64,000 bases of DNA from Amycolatopsis balhimycina FH 1894 (GTDB lineage Bacteria; Actinomycetota; Actinomycetes; Mycobacteriales; Pseudonocardiaceae): the NCBI RefSeq assembly GCF_000384295.1, contig NZ_KB913037.1, positions 8,817,508-8,881,507 of the forward strand. Direction: 5' to 3'. Under the pieces are notes generated by a model that saw nothing but the letters and a program-made list of their open reading frames with translations, did not search any database and was not told the DNA's origin. The number at the start of each line of letters is the position of its first letter. The stretch's first letter is position 1. Positions 43,201-51,910 of this stretch are shown in pieces. Made by a program: the position numbers and the translations under genes.

Positions 43201-45259
43201 CACCGTCACCACCACGTTCGACACCACGGACCAGGAGACCGCCACCCAGGTCGCACCGACCGGCACTCCCGCGGCACCGCTGGCGGCCTTGAGCAACACC
43301 CGCGACGCGAACAGTCAGCTCACCCGGGAAGCCGCCACGACGGGCCTGTCCAGAACCACCGCCTACACCTACGACGCGAAACTGCAGCTGACCTCAGCCA
43401 ACGGCACCGCTTACTCCTACGACCTGGCCGGCAACCCCACCAAACTCGCCACCACCGTCACCCAGACTTTCGACCACGCCGACCAGCTCACCACCGCGAC
43501 CAGCGGCGCCACCACCACGAACTACGGCTACGACCAACGCGGCAACCGCACCACGGCCTCCACGCCGACCGCCACCAGCTACGCCTACACCTACGACCAG
43601 GCCGACCGGCTCACCACGGTCACCAGCACCAAACCCGCCACCCCCGCACCGACCGTCACCAAGATCGCCCCAGCGTCCGGCCCTTCGGCCGGCGGCACGA
43701 CGGTCACCATCACCGGGACCGGCCTCACCGGCGCCACCGCCGTGACCTTCGGAACGGTGCCCGCTACGTCCTACACGGTCGTCTCCGACACCAGCGTCAC
43801 CGCCGTCTCCCCGCCCGGCACCGGAACCGCTGACATCACCGTCACCACGCCCGGCGGCACCAGCGCCGTCACCGCGGCCGACCGGTTCACCTACACGACG
43901 GCCCCGAAACCTGCCGTTACTGCGGTGATCCCCAATCGTGGCCCGTCTACCGGCAACACCTACGCCGTCATCATCGGGACCAACCTCGCGCATGCGACCG
44001 CGGTCAAGTTCGGCACCAAACCCGCGCGCTTCTACCAGAGCCGCTTGTTCCCGATGCTGATCTTCGTCGCTGCCCCCGCCGGAACAGGGACTGTCGACGT
44101 CACTGTCACCACCGCGGCTGGCACCAGCGCGACCAGCGCGGCCGACCGCTACACCTACGTCCCGAGCAAGACCCGTTCCACCTGGCAGGTCCCCGACTTT
44201 TACGCCACCAGCCCACCGGCCACCAGCGCTTCGGCGACCACTGCACCGGTCAAGTCGGCCATCGCCCAAACACCGCCTACGACCGTCGCGACCTACGCCT
44301 ATGACGGCAACGGCTTGCGCACCGCCAAAACCGCGGCCGGCGTCACCCAGCATTTCACCTGGGACACCTCAACCGCGACCCCCGAACTGCTCACCGACGG
44401 CACGACCAATTACATCTACGGACCAGATGGGCTGCCCGTCGAGCAGATCGACAACGACGGACAGGCCGGCTACTTCTTCCACGACCAGCTCGGCTCCACC
44501 CGAGCCCTCCTCGGCGCCGACGGAAAACTCGCCGCCACCTACACCTACGACGCCTACGGCCGGGCCAAGACCACCGGCCCCGCAACGACACCGTTGACCT
44601 TCACCGGCGCCTACAGCGACACCGAGACCGGCTTCAGCTACCTCATCCACCGCTACTACGACCCAGCCACCGCCCAATTCCTCACCGTCGACCCTGCGCT
44701 CGCACTCACTGGCGACGCTTACCGGTATGCCGAAAGCAACCCCGCAAACAATATCGATCCCAACGGCACCTGGGTGCACATCGCGCTGGGTGCCATTGTC
44801 GGGGCGGCCGCAGGAGCGATCGTTGGTGGCACCACCTATGCGGTGAACGTGTGGGCCAATAAGGAACCGGTCACCCTGAACGGATTTCTCGGTGCTACGG
44901 TCGGCGGCGCAGTTGGCGGCGCGATCACCGGTGCGTGTGACACCGCAACTGTCCTCGCCGCCGCCGCCCTGTGCGGGGCGACGGGCGGTGCAGCCGCTGA
45001 AGGTGTCCAGCAGCTCTTCGACTGGAAGTTCGATCCCGGTAAACTGGCCGGTGCGGCTGCATTCGGGTTTGTCCTGGGGCCACTTGGCAAATTGATGGGA
45101 ACGGGCGATCTGTTCACGCTGCGCGGACCGCGTCCTTGGCGGCTTAGCAATCTGTGGAACACTGGAAAGAACACGTGGCGGATGTTCGGCAACGATCTTT
45201 CCGGTGGTTTCTGGGACGAGTTCGTCAAGGATTCGTTGCGGGTGCGACCGAATTGCTGA
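40202..45259 (+). CDS. Secreted RHS/YD-repeat protein with DUF6531, IPT/TIG domains and variable C-terminus
   Basis: 1685 residues from GTG 40202 (RBS AGGAGG). Signal peptide (~1-28), Thr/Pro-rich linker, an N-terminal beta domain (~115-275), then a DUF6531-like segment (CASGDFLHDFTDAKVPGRGP, ~285). YD repeats run from ~400 to ~1140 (many GYDxxGNxT units). Two IPT/TIG-like domains lie at ~1150-1320, an unusual insertion between the repeat array and the RHS core. The core HDQLGSTRALL (~1423) and RYYDPATAQFLTVDP (~1483-1497) precede a variable tail of ~170 residues that starts with Gly/Ala-rich membrane-like helices. Likely a polymorphic toxin or surface filament; no known toxin motif is recognised. 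Confidence 0.85.
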   Translation: MQPSSASRASLFAAFILVAGLVPPAASAAPAPPTSTVANSTSPAPTIATTNTSSSLSRAVTPTTTAPTTSVSPTTPPPRPNDQPRAGTHPLTAKATFAAPAGRTAARSLAAPLAVAVPAAPFTECPAVGADTSCGVLVQVTNGETNVYSDPGQGPYDGADDTLTGVVNNSSQPVSSLQLSSNTNLFGFDSDGLCTASPQPAGCPFGPTGYEGPGTSFSDISSDGSGGVVNFSPPLAPGATAYFSLEEALTGTAVFAGGPTLSEQGRGANPSEHVTVCFAKQPINCASGDFLHDFTDAKVPGRGPALQLDRSYASSAASVDGLFGFGWTDSYGMSLATDAAGNVTISQENGATVTFRALGFGVFSAPPRVLATLLHNSDGTYTFTRRANQIGYRFSGAGQLLSETDLNGATTTLTYTGTQLSTVTDPAGRTLTFSYTGTHIGKVTDPLGRTTTYAYDTAGNLAKTTDPAGRSFSFGYDTGHQLLTMTDPRGGVVTNVYDTTGRVVRQTDAAGLATTWAYAGDPTSPAGGSTTMTDEHGVVTAYAYANLELTALTRGAGTAAAATTSYSYDVATLGRATITDPLGHVTRNTYDNHGNLTSTTDPSGLRTSYAYNSLDEVTSRTTPSGETTSMAYDGTGNLLSMTDPLGKPTNYAHGDPAHPGDVTAVTDADGRTKTLAYDTSGNVTSSAVSPTATSTNTTKTVYDADGEQICQTAPYATVSCPAAGAARVAGTTTWSYNPDGQLTSITDPAGHVATNTYDAGGNLTATTDAIGNTTGTAYDADNRPTTVTKGTGTASAATTSTSYDQRPGAGSCPSAAAGAAYCTTQTDPNSNVTTTAYTVRGQVLSEIRPGGLTTNHQYDLAGNETGRTNPAGQATTYGYDPANRPTTINYSDGSTPNVTYGYDPDGRRATMTDGTGTSTYTYDPAGHLTATRDGAGNEVHYGYDGAGNATTVTYPGTKTLTRAVDGAGRLTAVTDWAGHTTTFGYDPNGNLATTNYPNGDTVTTTFDTTDQETATQVAPTGTPAAPLAALSNTRDANSQLTREAATTGLSRTTAYTYDAKLQLTSANGTAYSYDLAGNPTKLATTVTQTFDHADQLTTATSGATTTNYGYDQRGNRTTASTPTATSYAYTYDQADRLTTVTSTKPATPAPTVTKIAPASGPSAGGTTVTITGTGLTGATAVTFGTVPATSYTVVSDTSVTAVSPPGTGTADITVTTPGGTSAVTAADRFTYTTAPKPAVTAVIPNRGPSTGNTYAVIIGTNLAHATAVKFGTKPARFYQSRLFPMLIFVAAPAGTGTVDVTVTTAAGTSATSAADRYTYVPSKTRSTWQVPDFYATSPPATSASATTAPVKSAIAQTPPTTVATYAYDGNGLRTAKTAAGVTQHFTWDTSTATPELLTDGTTNYIYGPDGLPVEQIDNDGQAGYFFHDQLGSTRALLGADGKLAATYTYDAYGRAKTTGPATTPLTFTGAYSDTETGFSYLIHRYYDPATAQFLTVDPALALTGDAYRYAESNPANNIDPNGTWVHIALGAIVGAAAGAIVGGTTYAVNVWANKEPVTLNGFLGATVGGAVGGAITGACDTATVLAAAALCGATGGAAAEGVQQLFDWKFDPGKLAGAAAFGFVLGPLGKLMGTGDLFTLRGPRPWRLSNLWNTGKNTWRMFGNDLSGGFWDEFVKDSLRVRPNC

Positions 45260-45720
45260 AAACGAGCTGTACGCGCCGACATCCGGGTCGTTCGCGGTCA
45301 ATGTGAAGGTCGGCGACCGGAATCCGGTGCCGCTGCGGGAAGCGGGGCTGCTGGAGGCCAGTTCCGTCCGTGCCGGGCGGTCGGCGTGCAACGACCTGCT
45401 CGCGTTGGTACTGGCACCGGCCTCCCATAGCGGGCAGGTAGGACGAAGTGCTCGTCCTGGTCAGGCTGACCAGGACGAGCGCCCGCCGCCGGTTGGTAGG
45501 TTCTCCCTCCGGGTGGGGGAGCACCTCGGGGTAACCGCCGCGCCGCTCGGCGAGCCGGCCACGCTGGTGCCGCGACACTGATTCGACTAGCAGTGCCGTA
45601 GCGTCTCGCGCAGCCTCGGCCTGCGCCACGCCCTCGCCGCCAGAACCCGGCTGTGGAGGCCGCCGTACGAAAGGCAGCTGCGTAGGTGACTTAAGACTCC
45701 AGCGCAGGGCCGCCGCCAGG
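45260..45720. other. Gap after the RHS gene, with a strong hairpin
   Basis: No gene with start and RBS is convincing. A minus-strand frame around 45500-45600 reads RHQRGRLAERRGGYPEVLPH and may be a decayed tail. There is no recognisable immunity gene for the RHS C-terminus here. Confidence 0.4.
45450..45480. terminator. Perfect 15-bp inverted repeat, likely terminator
   Basis: GCTCGTCCTGGTCAG and its exact complement are separated by one base; the transcript would form a stem with a small terminal loop. It lies 190 bp beyond the RHS stop. Confidence 0.65.
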
Positions 45721-45741
45721 CGGACCGTCGGAAACGGTCCG
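45721..45741. promoter_or_regulatory. Inverted repeat upstream of a small gene (operator or hairpin)
   Basis: CGGACCGT-CGGAA-ACGGTCCG, an 8-bp dyad with a five-base centre, ends 13 bp before the AGGAGG of the gene at 45767. Layout fits a TetR-like operator or a 5' hairpin. Confidence 0.45.
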
Positions 45742-45766
45742 ACCACACCGGCTGCAGGAGGAACCG

Positions 45767-46066
45767 ATGACCACGACGCGAGATGCCTTGCCGCGATTAC
45801 CCGACGGAACCCCCGGCGTGGAAGCATTTCCCGCCGGAGCAATCGTCGACGTGAACGGCGGCCAATACCATCACGACCACGGCGTCATCGCCGACAACAA
45901 GCCCGATCTACGACCTGGATCAGTGTGGGTCGCACTCGCCGCACACGGCATCAGGCTGGTCCCTGCTACCGACTGCGGCTCCGCGCCGAGTAGCAGCGGC
46001 CAGTCTTGTTGCGCAAGTTCCGGAGTCTACGCGACCGTTCCCCGTCTGGTGTTCGGTCTGACATGA
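45767..46066 (+). CDS. Small hypothetical protein
   Basis: 99 residues from ATG 45767 with an excellent RBS (AGGAGG, seven bases upstream). The first ~68 residues (PAGAIVDVNGGQYHHDHGVI, GSVWVALAAHGIRLVPATD) have normal codon bias; the last 30 (SSSGQSCCASSGV) look like out-of-frame read-through, so a frameshift near 45970 is possible. No family is recognised. Confidence 0.45.
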   Translation: MTTTRDALPRLPDGTPGVEAFPAGAIVDVNGGQYHHDHGVIADNKPDLRPGSVWVALAAHGIRLVPATDCGSAPSSSGQSCCASSGVYATVPRLVFGLT

Positions 46067-46136
46067 CGTGCCGGAGGTCGGGTGGGGAAGGGCACTGTGC
46101 ATCACTTCGGAGCCTGTGAGTCCACGCAGGAGTGAC

Positions 46137-47050
46137 CGCAGGCCGACGAAGGAGCGGTCGTCGGAGCAGGCCGCCGCGGCGGCGATGGTGGCCGCCTGGT
46201 CACCGAGCGGCTGCGTGCGCAGAACACGCCGGTCCGCGTCCTGGTCCGCCGTGAGGACGACCGCGCGGCCGAGGTGCGGGCACTGGGCGCCGAGGTCGTC
46301 ACCGGCGACCTGACCCGCGCCGACACGGTGGCGGCCGCGCTCGACGGCGTCCGCCGGGCCTACCTCGGGCTCAGCGTCTCCCCGGACCACCTGCTCGCGG
46401 CGACCGTCGTCGTCACCGTCGCCAAGGCGCACGGCGAACTCGACCTGCTGGTGGACATGTCGCAGATGACGGTGTCACAAATGACCGCCATCAGCACCGC
46501 CGAATCCCACCAGCAGCGACTGCACTGGCTGGCCGAGCAGGTGCTGGACTGGTCGGGCCTGCCCGTGGTGCACATACGTCCGACCACGTTCCTCGACAAC
46601 CCGTTGTTCACCACCCTCGCGGCGCGGTCGATCCCCGAGAACGGCACGCTGGCGCTGCCGTTCGGCACCGGACGGACCTCGCCCGTCGCTGCCGACGACG
46701 TCGCCCAGGTGGTCGCGACCATCCTGCGCGACCCCGGGGAGCACGTCGGGAAGGTGTACGAGCTGACCGGACCGCGGGCGCTCGACATGACCGGAGTAGC
46801 CCAGGAGTTCTCCAAGGCGCTCGGCCGCACGGTGACCTATGTGGACGTCCCTTTGCAATGGTGGCGCACAGAGGTACTCGCGAACGCCGGCCTGCCGCAG
46901 CACACCGAACAACACATCGCGACCATGGCCCAGCTACACCGCGCGAACCGATACGACCGGGCGACCCTCGACGTCGAGCGCATCACCGGAAAACGCCCCC
47001 AGACGGTCGAGGAGTTCGTCGCCGTCCGCAAGGACTTCTACCTCGGCTGA
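46137..47050 (+). pseudogene. NmrA-like NAD(P)-binding protein with broken N-terminus
   Basis: From GTG 46274 a 258-residue frame matches the NmrA-like SDR family: ALGAEVVTGDLTRADTVAAA, HWLAEQVLDWSGLPVVHIRP, ELTGPRALDMTGVAQEFSKA. Coding sequence extends upstream to ~46137 with GGRLVTERLRAQNTPVRVLV, but that part has no start codon, follows an in-frame TGA, and its Rossmann motif reads GAGRRGGDGG instead of GATGxxGG. So the nucleotide-binding end is damaged and the gene is probably inactive, although translation from GTG 46274 would give a truncated protein. Confidence 0.65.
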
Positions 47051-47087
47051 CAGGGTCGTCGAACCGGAGGCGTGCTGAAATAGCTTC

Positions 47088-48452
47088 GTGACGGGAGCGA
47101 CGGATGATCGAATGGGGCAGAGGTTTTCGTGGTGGTGGGTTGGTTGCTTCCTTACTGCCAGTGCTACTGCCGGTGTTGTCTTCGCGGTCGTGCTCTGGGG
47201 AGATACCACTGCGGACCACCGGAATGCGCTGGACACGTCCTGGAAGGTTGCCGCCGCCGTCCTCGCGATCCTTGCCGCCCTTGTGACCGTGCGGCGACTC
47301 CGACTGGGTGAAGATGAGCATCGAAGGCAGATTGTTGCCGATGCTGCGAAGGAGGCTGTCGACCACGCGACATTGGTCGCGAACTTGTCGTCCAAAGCTA
47401 GTGAGCAGTTGGGCAGCGACAAGGCCGCGGTCCGCATAGGTGGCCTCACCGATCTGGAGCGGCTCGCCCAGAACTACCCGGATCTGCGGCAAACCGTCGT
47501 CGACCGGATCTGTGCGTATCTGCGTGCACCCTACAGACCGCCGGCCGATTACTCGGCGGAGACGCTCGATGAAGCGCTGGCTTCGGGTGCGGAAGAGGCG
47601 GAAAGTCGATTGGAGTTGGATGTCCGCCGCACGGCACAGAAAATTCTCTCTCGACATCTGTACTGGCCGCAGGGCGACGACAAACCGACATCTTTCTGGG
47701 AGTTGCGCAGTCTCGACCTCAGGGATGCCAGCTTGGTCGAGGTAAATTTCGCCAGGTGCAGGCTTCCCGAAGTGGACTTCAGGGGAGCTAGCTTCTATGG
47801 AAAGTCGTACTTCGACGAGGCCACGTTCGGTGACCTGGCTTGGTTCGATCGGCTCGTCTTCAATGATCCGGTCACTTTCGTGGGAGCGGCTTTCGAAGAC
47901 CATGCGTTGTTCTCCGAAGTCGACTTCTTGCAAGAAGTCGACTTCGGTCACGTGGATTTCTTGAAGAGCGTGCGGTTCAATGAGACATCATTCGGTTATC
48001 GATGCGTCTTTAGTGGTGTTAAGTTCGTCGAGGCGGCGTGGTTCATGTCTGCGATGTTCAGGGGCCGCGTGGAATTCGATGGTGCGACCTTCGCTGGTGC
48101 GGCACTATTTGGGCATGCCGTATTCGGAGGCCGGGTCGACTTCGGGTTCGTGAAATTCTGCAATGTTGCCGACTTCGACGACGCAGCCTTCAGGAGTGTG
48201 GCTCGATTTACAGAGACTACGTTCAATTCGGAAGCTCGATTCAGGGGTGCCGCGTTCAAGGCGGCGGCGAACTTCGGGTCGGCAATTTTCCGAGGAAGTG
48301 TGAACTTTTCTGGAGCAAGCTTCGCGATTGAGCCAGGCCTGGAGGGCGCAATCATTTCTGATTCAAAAGTTCGGCACGCTTGGCCTTCGGGCTGGCGTGT
48401 GAGATGGGGTGAGGGAGTGCCGGATGACCGAGGATGGTTAACGAAGGTCTGA
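47088..48452 (+). CDS. Membrane-anchored pentapeptide-repeat protein
   Basis: 454 residues from GTG 47088; ATG 47112 (MGQRFSWWW) is a plausible alternative. Two N-terminal helices (WVGCFLTASATAGVVFAVVL; VAAAVLAILAALVTVRRLRL) anchor it, and residues ~70-190 form a helical cytoplasmic segment (AVRIGGLTDLERLAQNYPDL). From ~200 to 430 run Phe-centred pentapeptide repeats (VDFRGASFYGKSYFDEATF, ARFRGAAFKAAANFGSAIF) that would form a right-handed beta-helix. This resembles actinobacterial and phage-defence-associated membrane pentapeptide proteins. GC content is low for the region. Function unknown. Confidence 0.82.
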   Translation: MTGATDDRMGQRFSWWWVGCFLTASATAGVVFAVVLWGDTTADHRNALDTSWKVAAAVLAILAALVTVRRLRLGEDEHRRQIVADAAKEAVDHATLVANLSSKASEQLGSDKAAVRIGGLTDLERLAQNYPDLRQTVVDRICAYLRAPYRPPADYSAETLDEALASGAEEAESRLELDVRRTAQKILSRHLYWPQGDDKPTSFWELRSLDLRDASLVEVNFARCRLPEVDFRGASFYGKSYFDEATFGDLAWFDRLVFNDPVTFVGAAFEDHALFSEVDFLQEVDFGHVDFLKSVRFNETSFGYRCVFSGVKFVEAAWFMSAMFRGRVEFDGATFAGAALFGHAVFGGRVDFGFVKFCNVADFDDAAFRSVARFTETTFNSEARFRGAAFKAAANFGSAIFRGSVNFSGASFAIEPGLEGAIISDSKVRHAWPSGWRVRWGEGVPDDRGWLTKV

Positions 48453-49055
48453 ACGCTGGCCAGTGCGCCGATCGCGGCAATGTGGCCAGTATTAGTGTCA
48501 GCCACTTTGTCGGTGCGGCGGCGCTCGACCAGCCCGTCGATGTAGAACGCGAGCACGCTGCCAGCCACGACAAGTCCGGCGTGTGGCCCCGCGGTTGCGG
48601 AAGGCGACTTCATAGAACCGCCGCGGTGGGTAGGGGTCGCGCAACCTGTCGGGAAGACACGACGCCGGTGATTGTCAGCTCGGCGCGGCGATGGCGGTGA
48701 CGTTGTCCGAGATCTTGGTGCGGGTGCCGTTGACTTCGGAGTAGAGCTCCCGGGTGAAGGCTTGGGGGTCGGGGTGGCCGAGGATGGCGCGGAAGCTGGG
48801 GGCGATCTGGCGGGCGTAGCCGGTGTCTCGCCGGGCCCACTGGGTGAGAGGATTGTCCCCAAAGCTGCCGCCCGGCGCCGGCGGTCTGTTCCAGCGTGAC
48901 TTTTGTCGGGGCGTCGCGGTGGTAGTCGATTGGTCAGCGGGACGAGCTCGCGCAGCAGGTCCTGGTCGTCCGTGGTGCCGTGACCCGAACGAACGCGCAC
49001 CCGACGTGGTGATAAGTCGCGCCGCGAAGATGCCACGCCGCGCGCTCCGGCCGAC
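48453..49055 (-). pseudogene. Remnants of one or two unidentified genes
   Basis: On the minus strand a C-terminal fragment ends at 48675 (NPLTQWARRDTGYARQIAPS, RAILGHPDPQAFTRELYSEV, KISDNVTAIAAPS). Upstream, in another frame at about 48940-49000, is DDQDLLRELVPLTNRL, probably the same dead gene. A second piece, AGSVLAFYIDGLVERRRTD at about 48480-48580, looks like a membrane protein fragment. None has an intact start. Confidence 0.4.
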
Positions 49056-50480
49056 CTATTGTTCAGCATCAGGGGAGGCCTGCACGATTGCGAGGTGCGG
49101 CCGGAATGCCGGGTGCACGAAGAGCGCGTCCTTGCTCAGGAGGTCGGCGGTGGAGAGATTGGGATTCTCGATGGCGTGGACCGGGCCGCGCGGTGATTCG
49201 TAGCCGATCACTCCGACTTCATACATGATTTTTGCCAGACGCTCCTGGGTGGCGTTTGCGTACCAGGTCAGGCGGTTGAATTTTCGGTCGACTGCTGGTG
49301 TGAGCAGCGCACGAGAGCCCATCATTTGGGCTAGTTCGGTGCCGGTCATCATGGCCGCAGCTCCCTGAAAGACCCTCTCCACGAACTGGCTGATGTCCGG
49401 ATAGGTATCCCCGTAGTCAGCGTTGAGGTTATAGAGCTTGTCTTCGGCGTACTTGCCCAAACAAGCTTCGATGTGTTCTTGTCCGATTAAGGCGTCTCCG
49501 GCTCTTGCTGCCGCCATATTGCACAGGGCGACGATGTCACGTGATCCGCTAACGCAGTGTCGAGTGCAGAACCGAGTGAATACCTCAAAATCGCCGCTCC
49601 AGGCGAACCGCCTGGACCATAGGCTACGAACGTCGATTCCGTCGGAGCCGACGGTGATGCCTTCTCGATGACAAATCCTCCGGGCGATCAACTCCACCAA
49701 AGCTGAGTGGTCCCAAGAGAGGAAGCCGATCGAGTGCTTGACGCGGTCGTACTCTCGCTGGTTCTCGTACCACGATCGCCAAAGGCCATGCTTGATGAGC
49801 AGCAGCGCGTGGATGCGGTTACCGCTGTGCACGTTGATGTCCGACACGGCCCTGACGACTCCTTCTAGGAAGCGCGGGTTCTCAACGATCCCGGGGAAAA
49901 CGTCTTCGGCGTCATCGATCATGATCGCGCCGCGCCGGGTTTGCAGGGCGTCCAAAACGTTGGTCATCAGCTTATCGACAGTGACCTGTAGCACGTCGGC
50001 GTCGTCGCGTCTGAGGAGGTCAGCCAGCCGTATCTTGGCGCCGGGAACGCTGAGGTCTATTGCTCCGGGCAGGTTTCGGAGGGTGGCTGTCGAGACCTCG
50101 AGTGCTGCCTTCAGGGCTCTGGCCATTGTTCCACTTGTTGAATTTGATTCAGCGATCCGACGGGCAAACTCCTGAAGTAGGATGGCGGTGATTGCGTTCT
50201 TAGTGCGGCCGGACGGCTCGCGGATGTTGGCGGCATTGAGGCTGAGATAGGCGTGGTCTGCGTCTAGATTTAACACGTAGGTCGGGTTGCTGGTTTCCAG
50301 GTATCGGCGCAGGTCTGTCTTGCCGCTGCCCTTGACTCCGACGACGACCTGAATCCCTGAATCGGCTGATCCCCATTTCAGACTGGCTTCGATGCCACGA
50401 AAGACATGATGTGCGGTCACGGCGCTATCCGTGGCGGTGGCGGCGTCGGCCTCGCCGAAGTATTCTCCCGTCCAGGTCAT
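49056..50480 (-). CDS. P-loop ATPase (Sll1717-like), second gene of a two-gene operon
   Basis: 474 residues from ATG 50480, five bases after the upstream gene's stop. Walker A is GVKGSGKTDLRRY (~48-60) and Walker B-like IMIDDAEDVFPG lies at ~200. A sensor-like LLIKHGLWRSW and a helical C-terminal half follow. It resembles the Sll1717-type P-loop ATPase family, in which some members stand beside restriction or defence genes. No nuclease or TIR domain is seen in this protein. Low GC relative to flanks. Cotranscribed with the small gene at 50486. Confidence 0.7.
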   Translation of the reverse strand: MTWTGEYFGEADAATATDSAVTAHHVFRGIEASLKWGSADSGIQVVVGVKGSGKTDLRRYLETSNPTYVLNLDADHAYLSLNAANIREPSGRTKNAITAILLQEFARRIAESNSTSGTMARALKAALEVSTATLRNLPGAIDLSVPGAKIRLADLLRRDDADVLQVTVDKLMTNVLDALQTRRGAIMIDDAEDVFPGIVENPRFLEGVVRAVSDINVHSGNRIHALLLIKHGLWRSWYENQREYDRVKHSIGFLSWDHSALVELIARRICHREGITVGSDGIDVRSLWSRRFAWSGDFEVFTRFCTRHCVSGSRDIVALCNMAAARAGDALIGQEHIEACLGKYAEDKLYNLNADYGDTYPDISQFVERVFQGAAAMMTGTELAQMMGSRALLTPAVDRKFNRLTWYANATQERLAKIMYEVGVIGYESPRGPVHAIENPNLSTADLLSKDALFVHPAFRPHLAIVQASPDAEQ

Positions 50481-50485
50481 CGATT

Positions 50486-51022
50486 CTATCCATTCGCCTG
50501 GCGGTAGTGGACGCGCACAAGCCGATCGATGCCACCGGCGCAGGCGTACATGTATAGCAGTCGGCGGAAGCGATCCAGATTGAGCGTCATGGACTTGTTG
50601 TTCGCCTTAAGTCGATCGTGGATAGTCTTGGCGTCCGGCACCGCGGGTAGGCGGATACCCCGGACGGTGTCAAGTACCTTGCCGATCGGGCAACCGTCCT
50701 GTTCGAGGAGAGAGCGGATCGACGACTTGATCAGCAGGTCGTAGATACTCGGGTCGTCTGCCGCCCGCCTTCCTTCGATGCTTGCGGATACTCGCCCCCT
50801 GTTGTCGACAGTGACGAGCCTCAGATCCACCATCAACGAGAGCAAGTCATCGAGCGCTCGAGCCGACATGTAGTGATCGTCGGATGAACCATCGCCCCGG
50901 ATCTTCATCTCCACTGGTTTAGCCTGCCGGATCTCTTCGACCACCTCGGCGCGGCTGGACCATCTCGTGCGTTCGACGATCTGCCTCAAGGTGTAGGAGA
51001 TGCGGGTGTAGTTGTTGGCCAT
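50486..51022 (-). CDS. Small uncharacterised partner of the P-loop ATPase
   Basis: 178 residues from ATG 51022 with a strong RBS (AGGAGG six bases upstream). The protein begins MANNYTRISYTLRQIVERTR and reads as helical with winged-helix-like stretches (SARALDDLLSLMVDLRLVTV, then DNRGRVSASIEG). I do not recognise the family. As first gene of a two-gene unit with the ATPase it may be a DNA-binding or sensor subunit; that is inferred from context. Confidence 0.6.
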   Translation of the reverse strand: MANNYTRISYTLRQIVERTRWSSRAEVVEEIRQAKPVEMKIRGDGSSDDHYMSARALDDLLSLMVDLRLVTVDNRGRVSASIEGRRAADDPSIYDLLIKSSIRSLLEQDGCPIGKVLDTVRGIRLPAVPDAKTIHDRLKANNKSMTLNLDRFRRLLYMYACAGGIDRLVRVHYRQANG

Positions 51023-51868
51023 CTGACCTCCTACGGCAGGTTGGGCGCGCCAAGTCGGCGTGTGACGTAGCGGTCGACTCTGCAGCCGTCTTCGTTACGC
51101 ACTGTTATCGATTCGGAATCGAGTCGCCAGTCGCGCCCAAGACCGCGGTCCACTTCGAACGGTGGTGGTCAGCAAGTCTCTTGCGGCTTCAGGGCGCTCT
51201 GCACGAACCCCTGCCACGCCCCCCTGAATCCTTTGCTGTAGGTCCTCCAGGTGTTGAGGCCGCAGGGGTTCCAGATGTTGCTGATGTTGGTGGGCGCCCG
51301 CCGACGAACAACGGCAGCATCGCCTGGTACGCGGCCTCCAGCAGCTCGGGTGGGCAGCTCTGGATCGAGGTGAGAGTCGGCGCGTCGTCTCAACAATTGG
51401 TATGACAGCTTGGCGGTTTGCTGTCTCGGCGGAAACCGGCTGGTCGTGCAGGACAGCGCTCGCCACGGACAGCGAGCGAGAATCGCAACTGCGTAAAGAT
51501 GAACCCAAGGTGTTCGATGCGGTAGTAGCGCTGGCCGCCCGCAGTCCAGCGAGGGGGCGCAATATCTAGGACAACATCAACTGAAGCGGGCCGCTCGGAA
51601 ATGCTTGCCGTCCACGGTCACTCAGAGGACTGGCCGATCGGCTTGCCGATCACAGTGGCGCGGGTCACGCTAGCTTCCCGTCAGCTTCTCGATCACCACG
51701 ACCGGGTCACCTGACCAGCCGCCTTCGCTGCTTGGTGGTCACAAACGAGGGAGCATTTATGCTCCATAAACGGCGTCGATTGACGTCGACTGGGACCAAA
51801 TCAGGGCATGAGCGAATGCAAACATCCCAGCTAGATCGACTGACGTCGACCCACGTCTAGAACCTCCA
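51023..51868. other. Gene-poor region before the tRNA-Asn fragment
   Basis: No intact gene. A minus-strand frame ending at 51169 reads NISNIWNPCGLNTWRTYSKG then FRGAWQGFVQSAL and stops; it may be a small remnant. The right part holds a hairpin (GGAGCAT-TT-ATGCTCC, 51750-51765) and two direct repeats (51776-51790, 51836-51850). Confidence 0.4.
51776..51850. repeat. Pair of 15-bp direct repeats 60 bp apart
   Basis: TCGATTGACGTCGAC (51776-51790) and TCGACTGACGTCGAC (51836-51850) differ at one base and are spaced exactly 60 bp. They lie immediately left of the tRNA fragment, as arm-type integrase or excisionase sites do next to an attachment core. Confidence 0.55.
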
Positions 51869-51910
51869 GTTAACCGGAGGGTTCTTGGTTCGAGTCCAAG
51901 CGGGGGAGCA
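51869..51910 (+). other. 3' half of tRNA-Asn(GTT), probable attachment site (attR)
   Basis: From the anticodon GTT (51869-51871) onward the sequence follows an actinobacterial tRNA-Asn: AACCGGAGG, a T-arm CTTGG-TTCGAGT-CCAAG (51884-51900) and an acceptor strand CGGGGGAG followed by CA. No 5' half precedes it, so it is not a functional tRNA gene. Partial 3' copies like this arise when an element integrates into a tRNA gene. With the native-looking terminator to its right, the element would lie to the left and the intact tRNA further left, outside the window. Confidence 0.7.

Noticed and set aside
51869..51910. Intact tRNA-Asn gene
   Set aside because: No D-arm or 5' acceptor strand precedes the anticodon; only the 3' half is present.
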